Positions 41,584-53,200 of a stretch of 64,000 bases of DNA are shown piece by piece. A program made the position numbers and the translations under genes. This DNA is from Cannabis sativa (lineage: Eukaryota > Streptophyta > Magnoliopsida > Rosales > Cannabaceae): contig NC_083605.1 in NCBI RefSeq assembly GCF_029168945.1, forward strand, positions 3,479,280 to 3,543,279. Reading direction: 5' to 3'. Every line of letters starts with the position of its first letter. Position 1 is the first letter of the stretch. Under the pieces are notes generated by a model. The model saw only the letters and a program-made list of their open reading frames with translations, was not told the origin of the DNA and did no database searches.

Positions 41584-44500
41584 TCATATGGTAGCCTCAA
41601 CTTCGGGATCGGTTTCAACAGGCACTTGGGGAGAGTTGTTTCCACCTCTGAGACGGGAAGACACATTGTCAATGGCCGAGTTGAGCTGACTGATCTTTTC
41701 ATTTAAAGTCTGCCTGGTTCTCTGATTTCAAGCAAAAAGGAAACGGAGTAAGGAAATTTGCATATTCAACTAGCCAGAAAAGAGAACAAAAAACCTTTGC
41801 CATTAGCTTACTTCTAAGCCTTCATCGTAATATATTGGTTTCCTGGCCTTTCGAAATCCATATTCATCTTCATTAAGAAGAGATCTTCTAATCTATAACC
41901 AACCACCAAAAAGAAAATGTAAACAACAAAATCTGTGTGTGTGTGTGTAATATCACCCATCAACTTTAAAACAAAACAACAATAAGCCATACATTTCGAA
42001 TGAAAGAAGCAATGCCTAAGCCAACCTTCAGCACACAATGCATAGAGATATTCGATACAGAATGAATTTTTCACAAAATGAAATTCAACTTGAAAATGGA
42101 GTTGTAAAGTTGAATCATAAGCTAGTAAGAGAGATGTATTGATACCAAAACAAGAAGGCATAACACATAGTGACCAACCAAAACCAACATTTCACAGGAA
42201 TGTTAAGCACAAGAAAGATATGACAATCCATCTCCCTATCATTGAATGAATGATGAGTGTGAATTCCAACAATGGAATCATGTGAGACTGATTAGCAGTG
42301 GGAGGGAAACAGAATCAAAAGTGTATAAAGATATATAAAAGGGAGAATATCCCAAGTTTTGTACTTTGTTAATTCAAACTTAATCATCAAAAAGTTCAAT
42401 TTCATGCAAGAGAAAATAAGTTTGGAGATTGAAACAACCCCTTTTTAAGAGATAAAGCTATAAATCCCATTTCCAATTTGTGTAAATAAAGAATAAAAAA
42501 GATCAATAGAGAATATTATTATGGGTAAATATTATTTTAAGCTCTGTGCTTTGCAAAAGTTACTGAATGGACTTTTTGTTTTGTGATTTTCCACAGTTGA
42601 ATCATGTGAGGCTGATCAACAGTGGAAGTAAAACTGAAGCAAAAGTCTATAGAGAATATCCCAAGTTTTGGACTTTCCTAATTTAAACTTAATAATCTAA
42701 AAGTTCAATTTCATGCAGTAAGAAATAAGTTCGGAGATTGAAACAACCCTTTTCAAGAAATAAAGCTATAAACCAAATATCCAATTTGAGTAAATAAAGA
42801 AAAAAAAAACATCAACAGAGAATAATAATAACATATTTGGTTTCCTGGCCTTTCGAAATCCATATTCATCTTCATTAAGAAGAGATCTTCTAATCTATAA
42901 CCAACCACCGAAAAGAAAATGTAAACCCCAATCTCTGTGTGTGTAGTATCACCCACCAACTTTAAAACAAAACAAAACATAAAAAAACCGTGCATTTGTC
43001 TAAGCCAACCTTCAGCACACACTGCATAGATATTTGGTACAAAAGGAATTCACCAAGAAAAGAATAGATACAAAGTGAATTGTACAAACCAGAAAGTTCA
43101 CAGAAAAGAGCAGAGCTGAAAATAATCTAGTAACAGAGATGTTAAGAAAAAACACATAAAAAAACATTTGGGAGAGATGCTTAGAAAGAACAAGAAAGAT
43201 TTGACTATCCATCTCCCTATCATTGAATGATGAGTGTGAGGAAAACTGAAGCAAAAGTCTATAGAGAATATCCCAAGTTTTGTACTTTGCTAATTCAAAC
43301 TTAATCATCTAAAACTTCTATTTCATGCAAGAGAAAAATAAACCACAATCTGCGTGTGTAAGCCATGCATTTCAAATAAAAGAAACAACACATTTGATAC
43401 AAAATGAATGTTTCGCACAAAAAAAAATCTAGTGGATTTGATGAAAACTTCAACTTGAAAATGGAGTCGTGAAAGTTGTATCATCATGAATAGATGCAAA
43501 GTAAATTATACAAACCAGAAAAGAGAAGAGCTGAGCCTGATAATAAGCTAGTAAGAGAGATGTATTGATACCAAAACAACAAAAACACATAACACATAGT
43601 GACCAACCAAAACCAACATTTCAGAGGGATTTTAAGCACAAGAAAGATTTGAGTATCCATCTCCCTATCATTGAATGAATGATGAGTGTGAATTCCCACC
43701 ATGGAATCATGGGAGGAAAATTGAAGCAAAAGTCTATAGAGACTACCCCAAGTTTTGAACTTTCCTAATTCAAACTTAATCATCTAACAGTTCAATTTCA
43801 TGCAAGAGAAAAATAAGTTCGGAGAGTGAAACAACACTTTTCAAGAGATAAAACTATAAATCCCATATCCAATTTGAGCAAGTAAAGAACAAAAAAATCA
43901 ATAGAGAATAATAATAATAGCATATGCAAATGAAGGAATGAATGACCTGTGGAACAAATAGGTAAGCCAAGGTACCAAACTTAATCATCTAATGGTTCTT
44001 TCGGTGCGTCGTATTACATTTTATTGTATTGTATAGTATTATATTAAATTATATCTTATGTCGTATTTATATGAAAAATTATATGTGATATTAACTTTTA
44101 CAATCATATAAATATATATTATTTCAGTATAAATTAAAATTTAACATAATATTATCTAAAAATATTGTATAAATATAATAAAATACAATACTACGTATTA
44201 CAACATACTTAATTTCATGCTGGAGAGAAAGTAAGTTTATAAATGTCATGACATGAGAATATCCCAAGTTTTGAACTTTCCTAATTCAAACTCAAATCAT
44301 CTAAAAGTTCAATTTCATGCAAGAGAAAGTAAGTTTGAGATTCAAACAACCCATATCCAATTTATGTAAATAGAGAATAATAATAATAGCATATGCAAAT
44401 GTGGGAATGAATGACCTGTGGAGCAAATACATAGGCCAAGGTACCAAACACAGCACCTCCAAGAAGAAACCCAGCCACAAAATCACCACCACCACCACCT

Positions 44501-44867
44501 CTATTACCATCATCATCCCTAAAAAATCAAAAAAAGAGTAAACTTTCTTCAAATCCAAGACTATAATTTAGGGGTATAGAAAATAGATTTTGAAGAAACG
44601 AAATTGGGGGTACCGGTATTCTGAACGAACAGAGAAATTGCGGTTGGTTGACTTGGATTTAGTTTGAATTATTCTAAAGTTTGATGCTTTAGTTGGGAAA
44701 ACCTTGAGATTGGGATGAAGATGAGATCTTCTTCCTAAAAGCAAATCAATCAAATTAATCAATAAAATAAAATCAATCATATGAACGTAAAGAAAACCCT
44801 AAAAGGAATAAGAGAGATTGTTACCAGAGACGGAAGAGAGGGACAAAGGAGCAAAGCAAGTAGCCAT
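41584..44867 (-). CDS. Small plastid membrane protein of unknown function (At5g16660-like)
   Basis: Five exons join in frame to 161 residues: 44867-44825, 44734-44614, 44518-44416, 41892-41812 and 41721-41584, all GT-AG. The first 50 residues are Ser/Arg-rich, like a chloroplast transit peptide. A Gly-run (DDGNRGGGGGD) precedes one hydrophobic helix FVAGFLLGGAVFGTLAYVF, then APQIRRSLLNEDEYGFRKAR, IYYDEGLERTRQTLNEK, a predicted short coiled stretch and an acidic end VPVETDPEVEATI. It resembles a conserved plant family represented, from memory, by Arabidopsis At3g02900/At5g16660; no biochemical function is assigned here. Intron 3 is 2.5 kb and has grown by tandem duplications that include exon 4. 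Confidence 0.85.
42837..42905 (-). pseudogene. Duplicated, truncated exon 4 of the plastid-protein gene
   Basis: Minus-strand reading repeats IRRSLLNEDEYGFRKARKP exactly as in the true exon 4 at 41,812-41,892, including the acceptor GGTTATAG, and then diverges before IYYDEGLE, so the donor site is missing. A matching scrap of the exon 3 end and its donor (GACCTGTGGAACAAATA) lies at 43,944-43,978. Both sit in intron 3. Confidence 0.88.
43995..44215. mobile_element. Small MITE in intron 3 of the plastid-protein gene
   Basis: The left end TGCGTCGTATTACATTTTAT, TGTATTGTATAGTATT is mirrored by the right end read inverted, TATGTTGTAATACGTAGTAT, TGTATTTTATTATATTTATA. About 220 bp, AT-rich. Confidence 0.65.
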
Positions 44868-45920
44868 GGATGAATGAAGATGAAGAAATTACAGAAGAAG
44901 AGATCTTTGATTATTTCATTTACACCAATTATATTTATATTTATACACAAAAATATATTCTTTTTATTTTTTTTGGAAAAAATATATATTTTATTTTTTA
45001 ATTTAAAGAATGAAATAAAATGAATGGAGTATCGATTAATCCGCCCATTTTTTTTCATTATTTTTCAAACTTATTTTGTAATAGAATTTTTATTTTATTT
45101 ATATGAGGATTTAAAATGAAAAAAATAAAGTGTTAATTATAATTTATTAGTCAATTTTCATGAAATCAAATGTGGAAATCTTTTTTTTTTTCAATTTTTT
45201 TATAGAGATATTTATTGTAGTTAAAATATCATCTCGGTAAGATTTTAGAAAATTTCGAGTAATTTACAGTATCGAAAATAAACGTTTTTGATATTTTAAC
45301 ATTGTAAACTATTAAAAAAATTATAAATTTATATGGTGATATTTTTTTTATAATTATTTATAGGGATAATGTTGTAAGTATAACGAACACCGGCATAAAA
45401 AAAATTAAAAAATACATATTGGCTTGTATTTTCTTACATGAATATTGACTAAAAGATTATAAAAGTAGATTGAAGAGATCACTCCAATAATATATAATTA
45501 ATTAAAAAATTATGGAAAAGGGCTGATTTTTTTTTTCAGAGAAAAAAGGACAATGATTTTGTTTGTAAATTATGTATGGTAGCACATGAAAATGTATATG
45601 GTAATGTTTTTGTTAATTGAGCTCAGGATCATATTTTTATTATTTTGAAAAATCTAGGATTTATTTCGTCATTTAACAAAAGAGATGGTTCAATTGGTAA
45701 CTTTTGCAAAACACACGGTCCAAAATACTATTTACCCTAATTTTATACCACGTAGGTGTAGGTAATATTTGAAAAAGAGAATTACTAAAGGGCATCATTA
45801 GTGCTTAGTACTCTCGTTCATGTCATATTGTTATTGGTGTAATTAAGTAACGAATCTCATATATATTATTAAGAATATAATATTTAAGAAATATCGCTAA
45901 CCTGCGTGCCCATTAGCACC

Positions 45921-45996
45921 TTGAACACCACTAATCACTAGTCCTCATTAGCACATTCATGTGCTACCATTACCACTAGTGATTAGTGGTGTTCAA
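45921..45996. repeat. Perfect 22-bp stem hairpin within a MITE
   Basis: TTGAACACCACTAATCACTA, extended by GT (45,921-45,942), is matched exactly inverted at 45,975-45,996. The 32-base loop itself contains GCACATTCATGTGC. It lies inside a repeat whose outer parts (45,798 and 46,075) also match inverted. Confidence 0.85.
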
Positions 45997-47214
45997 GCAC
46001 CACTACTAGTTGTCATTTCGTGTAATTAAGTGTATCACATATTCGACACCACTAGTACTTAATAGCAATGTTCAATATTTTTCAAAGAAATAGGGTTGAA
46101 TATTTCTTTCAAAAAGAAAAAGTATGGTTGAACATCGAGTAGATTTTACAAATTTCAGATTCATGGGTTTTAGGGAAAAAAATTACACCTATACTCGCTC
46201 GTGAAGGCCACGTGTTTCATCAGCTCATGAGTTTCGAGTCTTCCCTGAAGGTTGGGGGAGAACAAAGGTTAAAGTCCGAGAGAAAGAGAGAGGGAAGGTG
46301 AGCAAGTATTCGTCTGTTCATTAGTAACGAGTTCAACTCAACCCGCCTATTTTATATGAATTTTCTTCAATGATCAAATCTTTTCGCAAGCCAAGTTTGG
46401 GCCAAATCCGACCCAAATGTTAACCCTAGAAGCAAGTGTTAACGTGTTATGTTAAAATCTTGAATTTACTAAAATCTTACCAATTCTAACACAACATGTG
46501 ACACAAAATATTTATAAAACACACAACTCACATGAATTGTGTCGTGTCAAACCTACTTAATTTCACTGACACAAAGACATTGCATCACAAAAAATTGATA
46601 AAACACAGACTCCATAAATTTGTCTTGCATCAAACCTACAAATCTCATGTTGAATTTGTGTCAAACTAACATATCATAACCCAAATTATGGCCCCCTCAA
46701 TATCATATCATTCATTCATTGCTCCAAAAACACAAAATCTTAAAGCCATCAACAACCCCCACAACACATCATAGTTGCTTAAGTAATCAATAATGAAAGG
46801 TAAAACAAATTTTAAACCCAAAAAAAGAAAGATACTCAAAAGAACAAGAAGATGTCCATTTTCCTTTGTTGCCATTTCATTTCCTATTGTCTCCAAATTA
46901 TGCCGGCGGCTATCACATTCTCTTTATATACAAAAAACAGTCAAAAACCAAGATATGATCAAACCCTTTTACCCACCCAAAATTAAACACTAAAAATATT
47001 AAAAAAAAAAGAAAAGAAAGAGAGACCAAAGTTGACTGATGACTAAAAGGTAAAAAGAAAAATTATTAGTAACTTCTTGTTGTTGTTGTGTAATGGGATA
47101 TGAACAAATTCCTAAAATGCCCCCAAGGCCCCAACCACCAAAGCCCTCTGCTGTGCTGGTATTTGGATTGTGAAGTGAACTCTCTCTCTTTCTCTCTCTT
47201 TCTCTTAAGTATTA

Positions 47215-47280
47215 TTATTATTAATCATAATAATAATAATAACTATATTATAATAATAATAATAATAATACTAAGTAATA
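47215..47280. repeat. (AAT/ATT)n microsatellite near the 3' end of the AIPP2-like gene
   Basis: A mixed run of ATT and AAT triplets directly after the stop codon on the minus strand, probably in the 3' UTR. Confidence 0.85.
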
Positions 47281-47294
47281 ATATAATGTACATT

Positions 47295-50200
47295 CTATTT
47301 TTCTGGGAAACCCCCAAACAGGAGCAATGAGGTATTCACAGGAGGAGGATGGTTATTATGATGATGTCTGTTGTCCCCCGGTTGTTCCGATTTCGCTACT
47401 GCTTTAACTGGAACAGCTTCTTCTTTATCCGGGAATGGGAACGAAAGAGACAATTTAAGGGATGAAGAATCGTCTTCCTCTTTAACCTCTATCGGTTTAT
47501 CTGGAGGAGGCTTCTCCTGTTTGTTTTTCTTATCAACCAAACCCACAAAGAATGGCATAGCTTTGTTACTCTGTAGCGGCGGTTTTGTCTCTGCTCCTAA
47601 CGCGAGCTCCAAATTTGGAAACCCATCATCGTTTCCGCCCAACACCATATTCTTCCAACCTGCAGAGCTGTTTCCTTGACGTGAATCCACGGGAAAGAAG
47701 CGCCTTTCGGTCGTTCCTAAGTCCTCGGGGATGACTTTCTCATCACAAGCTTCGACACATCTCTTCTCCTCTGTTGTAGATAAGTAGGGACTCGAATTCT
47801 TCCTATTTGATCCAAGAGAATCTCTACTACAACTATGACTACCACAACCGTACACGTCAGTTGGAACAGTTTTTCGCCTCTTCACGAAAATTTCTTCATC
47901 TAACAGCAGATTATTAACTCCATTCCAAGGAGTACTGTTCTGACTTGTAACATTTGAAGCTTGAGGGGCCTCTGAAAGATCTATGTGAGGCCGTTTCCTT
48001 TCCATAGAAGAACACTCAACTCCTATGCTGTCCGACGAACACTCAACTTCTATGCTGTTCAAATCCGTTACTAACGCTGTTTTCTTATTCACAAACCCAT
48101 CATTATCTCCCTGCGCTCCACCACTTCTATTAGTTCCATCTGAAGCCCTACAATCACCGACAGTACTGGCAGTGGCACCAATTCTTCCGTCTAAACTTTT
48201 TTCCTCGCAATCTGTTTCTGTAAGTTCTACATCGTCATTTAAAGATGGAAGAATCTTCGGTGTTGAAGATGAGGTATCCTTGATATCGCAATGCATTTTC
48301 GTTTCCTCACCTATGTTAGAGCTGTTTGCTTTGGTGATAGCAACAAAAGGTTTCGGCTCTGTGGTCGGCCTGTTCTCTAGAGGACTTATTTCTTGCTGCA
48401 GAAACAAGGCCAAAAACACGATAAGCTTAACAAAAGAAAATTCATATATTCTAAATGCTCGAAACATGTTGAAAGACAAATCAATTATTAAAATACCTAT
48501 TGGAAAATAAATAAATTCAAAAACTGAGGATGACAAAAAAGAACATTACAAAAGTTCAATCTTCCACGTGAAAATCAGATTAGTCAAGCCTGCAACACGT
48601 GTTTGCTTAAAAATGTTTCCACCAAGATGAGAAAATGTCAAACACAATCCTGACTATACATATAAAAGTCTTCTCACAGAAAGGGTTTTTTAAATAAGAC
48701 AAATCTACCCGGAATATAAAAGGCAAACATACTAACAAGAAGAGCAGATTATAATGCCAAACATGATGTAGAGAACTATGAAGGAAACATTTTTTTCTTT
48801 TAAAATATATTACGAAAGAAAGGTCAAGTGTCTCACCATTCCGCTTGGAGTGACCACATTGCCTATGTATTTTAAGTCAACTATACTATCTTCCAGAATT
48901 GAGTTAGCTTTTAATCCCGAACACACTGGTTCAGAAACTTTTTGGTTGTTGCAATCTCCGCTAATTCCAGCACATGCCTGATCACTTGGACTAGAAGCTA
49001 AGACCGGACTACAATATCTGTCACTTGCTGAAGATTCTTCATCTATACACTTGGGTAAACAGAGTGTATCCGACACTGTCATGACAGCTTTAGGTGCATA
49101 TTTGTCCATGGACATCGTACTATAATTGGGGAGATGTAACTTGGATGAATCAGCGGAACGCGGCCTCCTTGCCCTGAACACACCCCATAAGAAGAATAAC
49201 ATATTCCAACCTGGCAATAGTAGAACAAGTTGGGAAACTCAAATTAATTAGTGTTTAACCTAAATCAAAAGGCACATCAATAACGAGAGGCATGATTACA
49301 CCGCAACACGAAAATAAAAAAATGGTTGGCTGTTATATTCAACTACAGGTCCATACCCATATATACATAAAAATACATCTTTCTGTCCATATAAATCCAC
49401 AATGGAGTGTTTAAATATTATTATATTTTTGCATCTAATGTATAAAAGTTGAGTTGCACAAAAATCTCATCTGTGTGCTCGTGCCACAAAGAGTAGTAAA
49501 TGTAGATAGTTGGCAAACACAGTGATTAATATCCTTTCCTGTTAAAACTTGCAGTAGCCACATAAAAACATGCTATACTATCCTATTTATATTCTGTGTT
49601 TTGAGTGTAACGAAATTGAACGGCCAGCAATCAAATCAAAACAATTGTTTATAAAGCATGTAGTGAAAAACATATCTTCAAAAATATTCTTACGTTGTGA
49701 ATTCTCTGGGAGATGATTCGAGGGGAATATTAGAATTTCAACACCCGCAAGATTTCCTTTAAGAGCTAAATCATTCTTGATCATACCATCCAACAAGCCC
49801 TTGTAATTTCTCTCATAGCTGCAAGGTAGCAATCATACAAAACTTCAAACTAAGGAATAAAAGTTAAATGTGTGATCAGAACCGATCAAGACTAGAGAAT
49901 ATAAATACTAACCTCTCGAGATCTTTGGCAAAGAAGTAGAGAGCAATGTTGTCATCTTTAGCACCGCCATCATAAAACTGTGCTGGCCATGCACTCAGGC
50001 GAGGAACTTCACTCAGTAAGAGTTTCTGTGGAAATTTGCTTGCTACTTCAAGTACCCTGGGGGATGCACAAGTTGATAAATGTGCTTGGATTCCACCACA
50101 TAAATCGAGAGAGCTGCCACTTCTATTGATCTCAAAACAACCCCTGTACGTGAAAAATAACAAGAATTGAAAAAAATGAAAAAAGAAAGGAAGGAGAAAT

Positions 50201-53200
50201 AAATAAACTCTGCATATGAAAAACACAAATAAATGGCAATAAAGAGAGTCCTACTGCCAGATGTATTCATATTCTGGAATGGCTGGCGTCTTCAGAAGTT
50301 GAGGCGACGTTGCCAGTGCATAACTTATAAAATCCTTCACCATAGGTTTTACGACAGAGGGGACAACTACTTCCGAATCCTCTACTTTACAAGAGAATTT
50401 AGAATCTGGTGTAGGCACAGTCTGATGCATCATCTTGCTCGCAGTTGTATGGATAGAATCACAGGCGGTACTCACTGGAACTGCTTGCCGCATTTCATAT
50501 GTTCCTTCAGGAGGAATAATATTTTTTGGCTTATTTAGAGACAATGTTTGGTCTTGACTGGATATTTCTGAATTCAAATCTGAGTTTGGTGTCAAAAGCT
50601 CGTCAACTCTTTTTCTTCTATGTATTGCAGGCTTTCTAAGCAAAGCGGCTTGAATTGCATCTTTCAATCTACTGCCCTTTTGTGTCTCCTCCCTAGAACT
50701 TCTAGCACCAGAAGAATCAATACCAGAGGCCTGTGAACTTCCACCTGTGCAAGACTCTGCAGAATGGCCGATTTCTTTACATTTTTGACAGACGGTACTT
50801 TTAGAACTAGTTGTAATAGTCGGCCTTGGGCGAACAGCAGCGCTCTCCTTTAGTTTCTCTGTCTGTTGTGTTATATCCTGTGATCGAGTTAACCCATCCT
50901 CCATAACTCCATCGACATTGTTAGATGGTTTATCAGAATTAAATGAACAGGTAGATAAGGCTTCATCCTTGATGATATTATGATTTGATTTCGCTTCAGT
51001 ACCAGAGTTGTTAACTCCGCTAGCACAAGAAACTCCGACTACAATTCAAAAAATAAAAATAAAAATTCAATACCAAACGCTTACATTACTCAACAAAATA
51101 TATATTTTAAAGCAAGTCAAAAATAATATGTGATGGTATAGATAAGTAGCAACGAAACTATAACAAATGTGATTTTGAAAAACAAATATAGCAACTCAGA
51201 CACTTCCATCAAAATGTCACATCATACCTGAAGAAACTGGAGTCTCTACAGGTTTACGAGCTAGGTTACCAATTGATTTTGATGTACTTGATTTTCCTTC
51301 AGATTGAACTTTTAAATCTCGATTATTACTAGCAAAAGAAATCAGACTGGATTCAACACGAGATGCTTGGTCAGCCTTAGGAGTTGAAACAGTAGAGCTA
51401 GTTGTTGAGCAAACAGGGGGGCGATCTAGTCTGGATAAATGTTTTCTCTCAAATGTAGGCCGCTCTCTCACTTGTTTCGATCCTTTTATATCAACAGCAG
51501 GGGCAAACCTAGGTGAAAGCATTTTTACTTTCGAATCACCGGCACTTGAGCGCCCCGTGTTTGTAGATTTAAATGACATTGATTTGCTTATCAGTCTTCC
51601 AGGCCTCTCCTTCGTATCATGAGACATGTGCTCTTTACTTCCCCTTTGCTTTTCAGGAATAACTTCATCTACAAGTTTAACTTTTGGTTTGGAATTTGAG
51701 GCGCTAAATGATTTTGACTTAAACAGTGCTCCTGTACAAAAATAATATATTCTTGGTTCTCAGAGAGAGAAGCAACAATAAAAATATGTGGATGAACAAA
51801 ACAAATAAATTTACTCTTACATAAAAAAAGATGGAAAGTAGAACAATTACAAAAATAAATGTGAAATATGTACAAGTTGCAAAAGGCTGTTTGCTCACCC
51901 TTTTGAATGTGATGACCAGCTGCAGGAGAGCGTGAACTTTCAAGCATATCATTAGCAGATTGCTTGCCTAAAGATGCCGGTCGCGCAGGCCTTATTCTCT
52001 CCCTATCTGAGTTCTTAAATGAAGACTCACGTGATAGCGATGGCACTCTGTTAGAGCTGGAGGATTTAGGTGATCCTACACTTGACTCAAGGGCCTGCCT
52101 TTTTGCAGCAGGGGTTGCTTCTAGATTTTCTAAATGTCTCTTGGACGGAACTTGTGTACTTGAACTGGCTTTGCTCATTCTCTTTCCCTCCACTTCTAAA
52201 AGTTACACACATATCGATAGAGAATAAGTGTCTTTTCACAATAGAATAGAATTTTAAAGCATTTTTTACTCTTGAGGCATTACCTTGCTTTTGGCTATTG
52301 ATTTCTTCAGCAAACTTGCATTCTTCGCACATCCAATTACTTCCAGGAACCTTCCTCAGCATTTTTCGCATGCAATAGCTATTATAGCAATAGAAATGTC
52401 AAAATGTGAATTCAAATAATCCTAACAAACAAAGCAACAAAAAATACACCAACAGAAGAATACATGTGAAGAGGATGGATTAATCTTACGTATGTTCTGC
52501 GCCATCACTACACCTACTACATATAGCTAGCATATCTTCACGACCAGCATCCCCGCAAATATCACATACTTTAACCTGTTCTCAACAAAAGAAATCAGAG
52601 AAGTTAATGACTCAAAATTTGAACACTGTAGTGAAGAAATATGTAATATACAATAAATTCGAATTTATTGGAAAATCTTTGGAAATACCCTGAGATAAAT
52701 AAAAATATTAAAATTTATACATAAAAGAACTTCAAGAATTTTGGAGTGGAACACAATGTTGTTGTGTTGGTTCAAAACAAATTCAGAAATGAGTTAAGAA
52801 AAAATGGTGAAGAGAGACCAAGATGACTGGAATCAAAACTACATTTCCAAGTCACAAACTCCTTCTTCAGTCCTACTGAGACCCACAAAACTAAAGAGCA
52901 CATCAGTTTACATTTTTCTTTTTCCTCTTTTGAATGCAATTCACAATTCACTTCAGTGAGTCAATGTCTCAAAAATGTATGAAGTCTCATGCTATAACCC
53001 TATAACTATTAAGAGACCAAAGGAACCATAATATACAAAGTAAATGAAAAATGCAACAAAAGTCTTCATAGAAAACATAATCACAAGGGAAATGAAACAA
53101 AAAAAAAATTGTCACTATGAGATATATTAATGGAATAAAATAACTTCACTACTTACATCATGCTCCACAATGTCCGATTCATCACTATCATCATATTCGG

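Larger units (their letters stand above)
42350..44400. repeat. Tandem segmental duplications inside intron 3
   Basis: The block ATCCCAAGTTTTG-ACTTT, AATTCAAACTTAATCATCT, AAAAGTTCAATTTCATGCA and AGAGAAA recurs near 42,350, 42,658, 43,269, 43,743 and 44,261. Between copies sit repeated CCATCTCCCTATCATTGAAT and GCCAACCTTCAGCACACA segments. Units range from about 300 to 1000 bp. Confidence 0.85.
44868..47294. other. Intergenic region with repeat fragments
   Basis: An F1-like fragment lies at 45,190-45,420, an F2 right arm at 45,620-45,750 and a hairpin-bearing MITE at 45,798-46,080. The stretch 46,320-46,680 repeats words such as AACACGTTA, TTGTGTC and CAAACCTAC and looks like an old repeat. The AIPP2-like 3' UTR probably occupies the last few hundred bases. 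No gene seen. Confidence 0.5.

Noticed and set aside
42753..44558. Several minus-strand open frames of 85-99 codons
   Set aside because: They are intron duplications of the plastid-protein gene; only the exon copy at 42,837-42,905 is meaningful.
48025..48510. 161-codon plus-strand open frame
   Set aside because: It is the complement of the last exon of the AIPP2-like gene.
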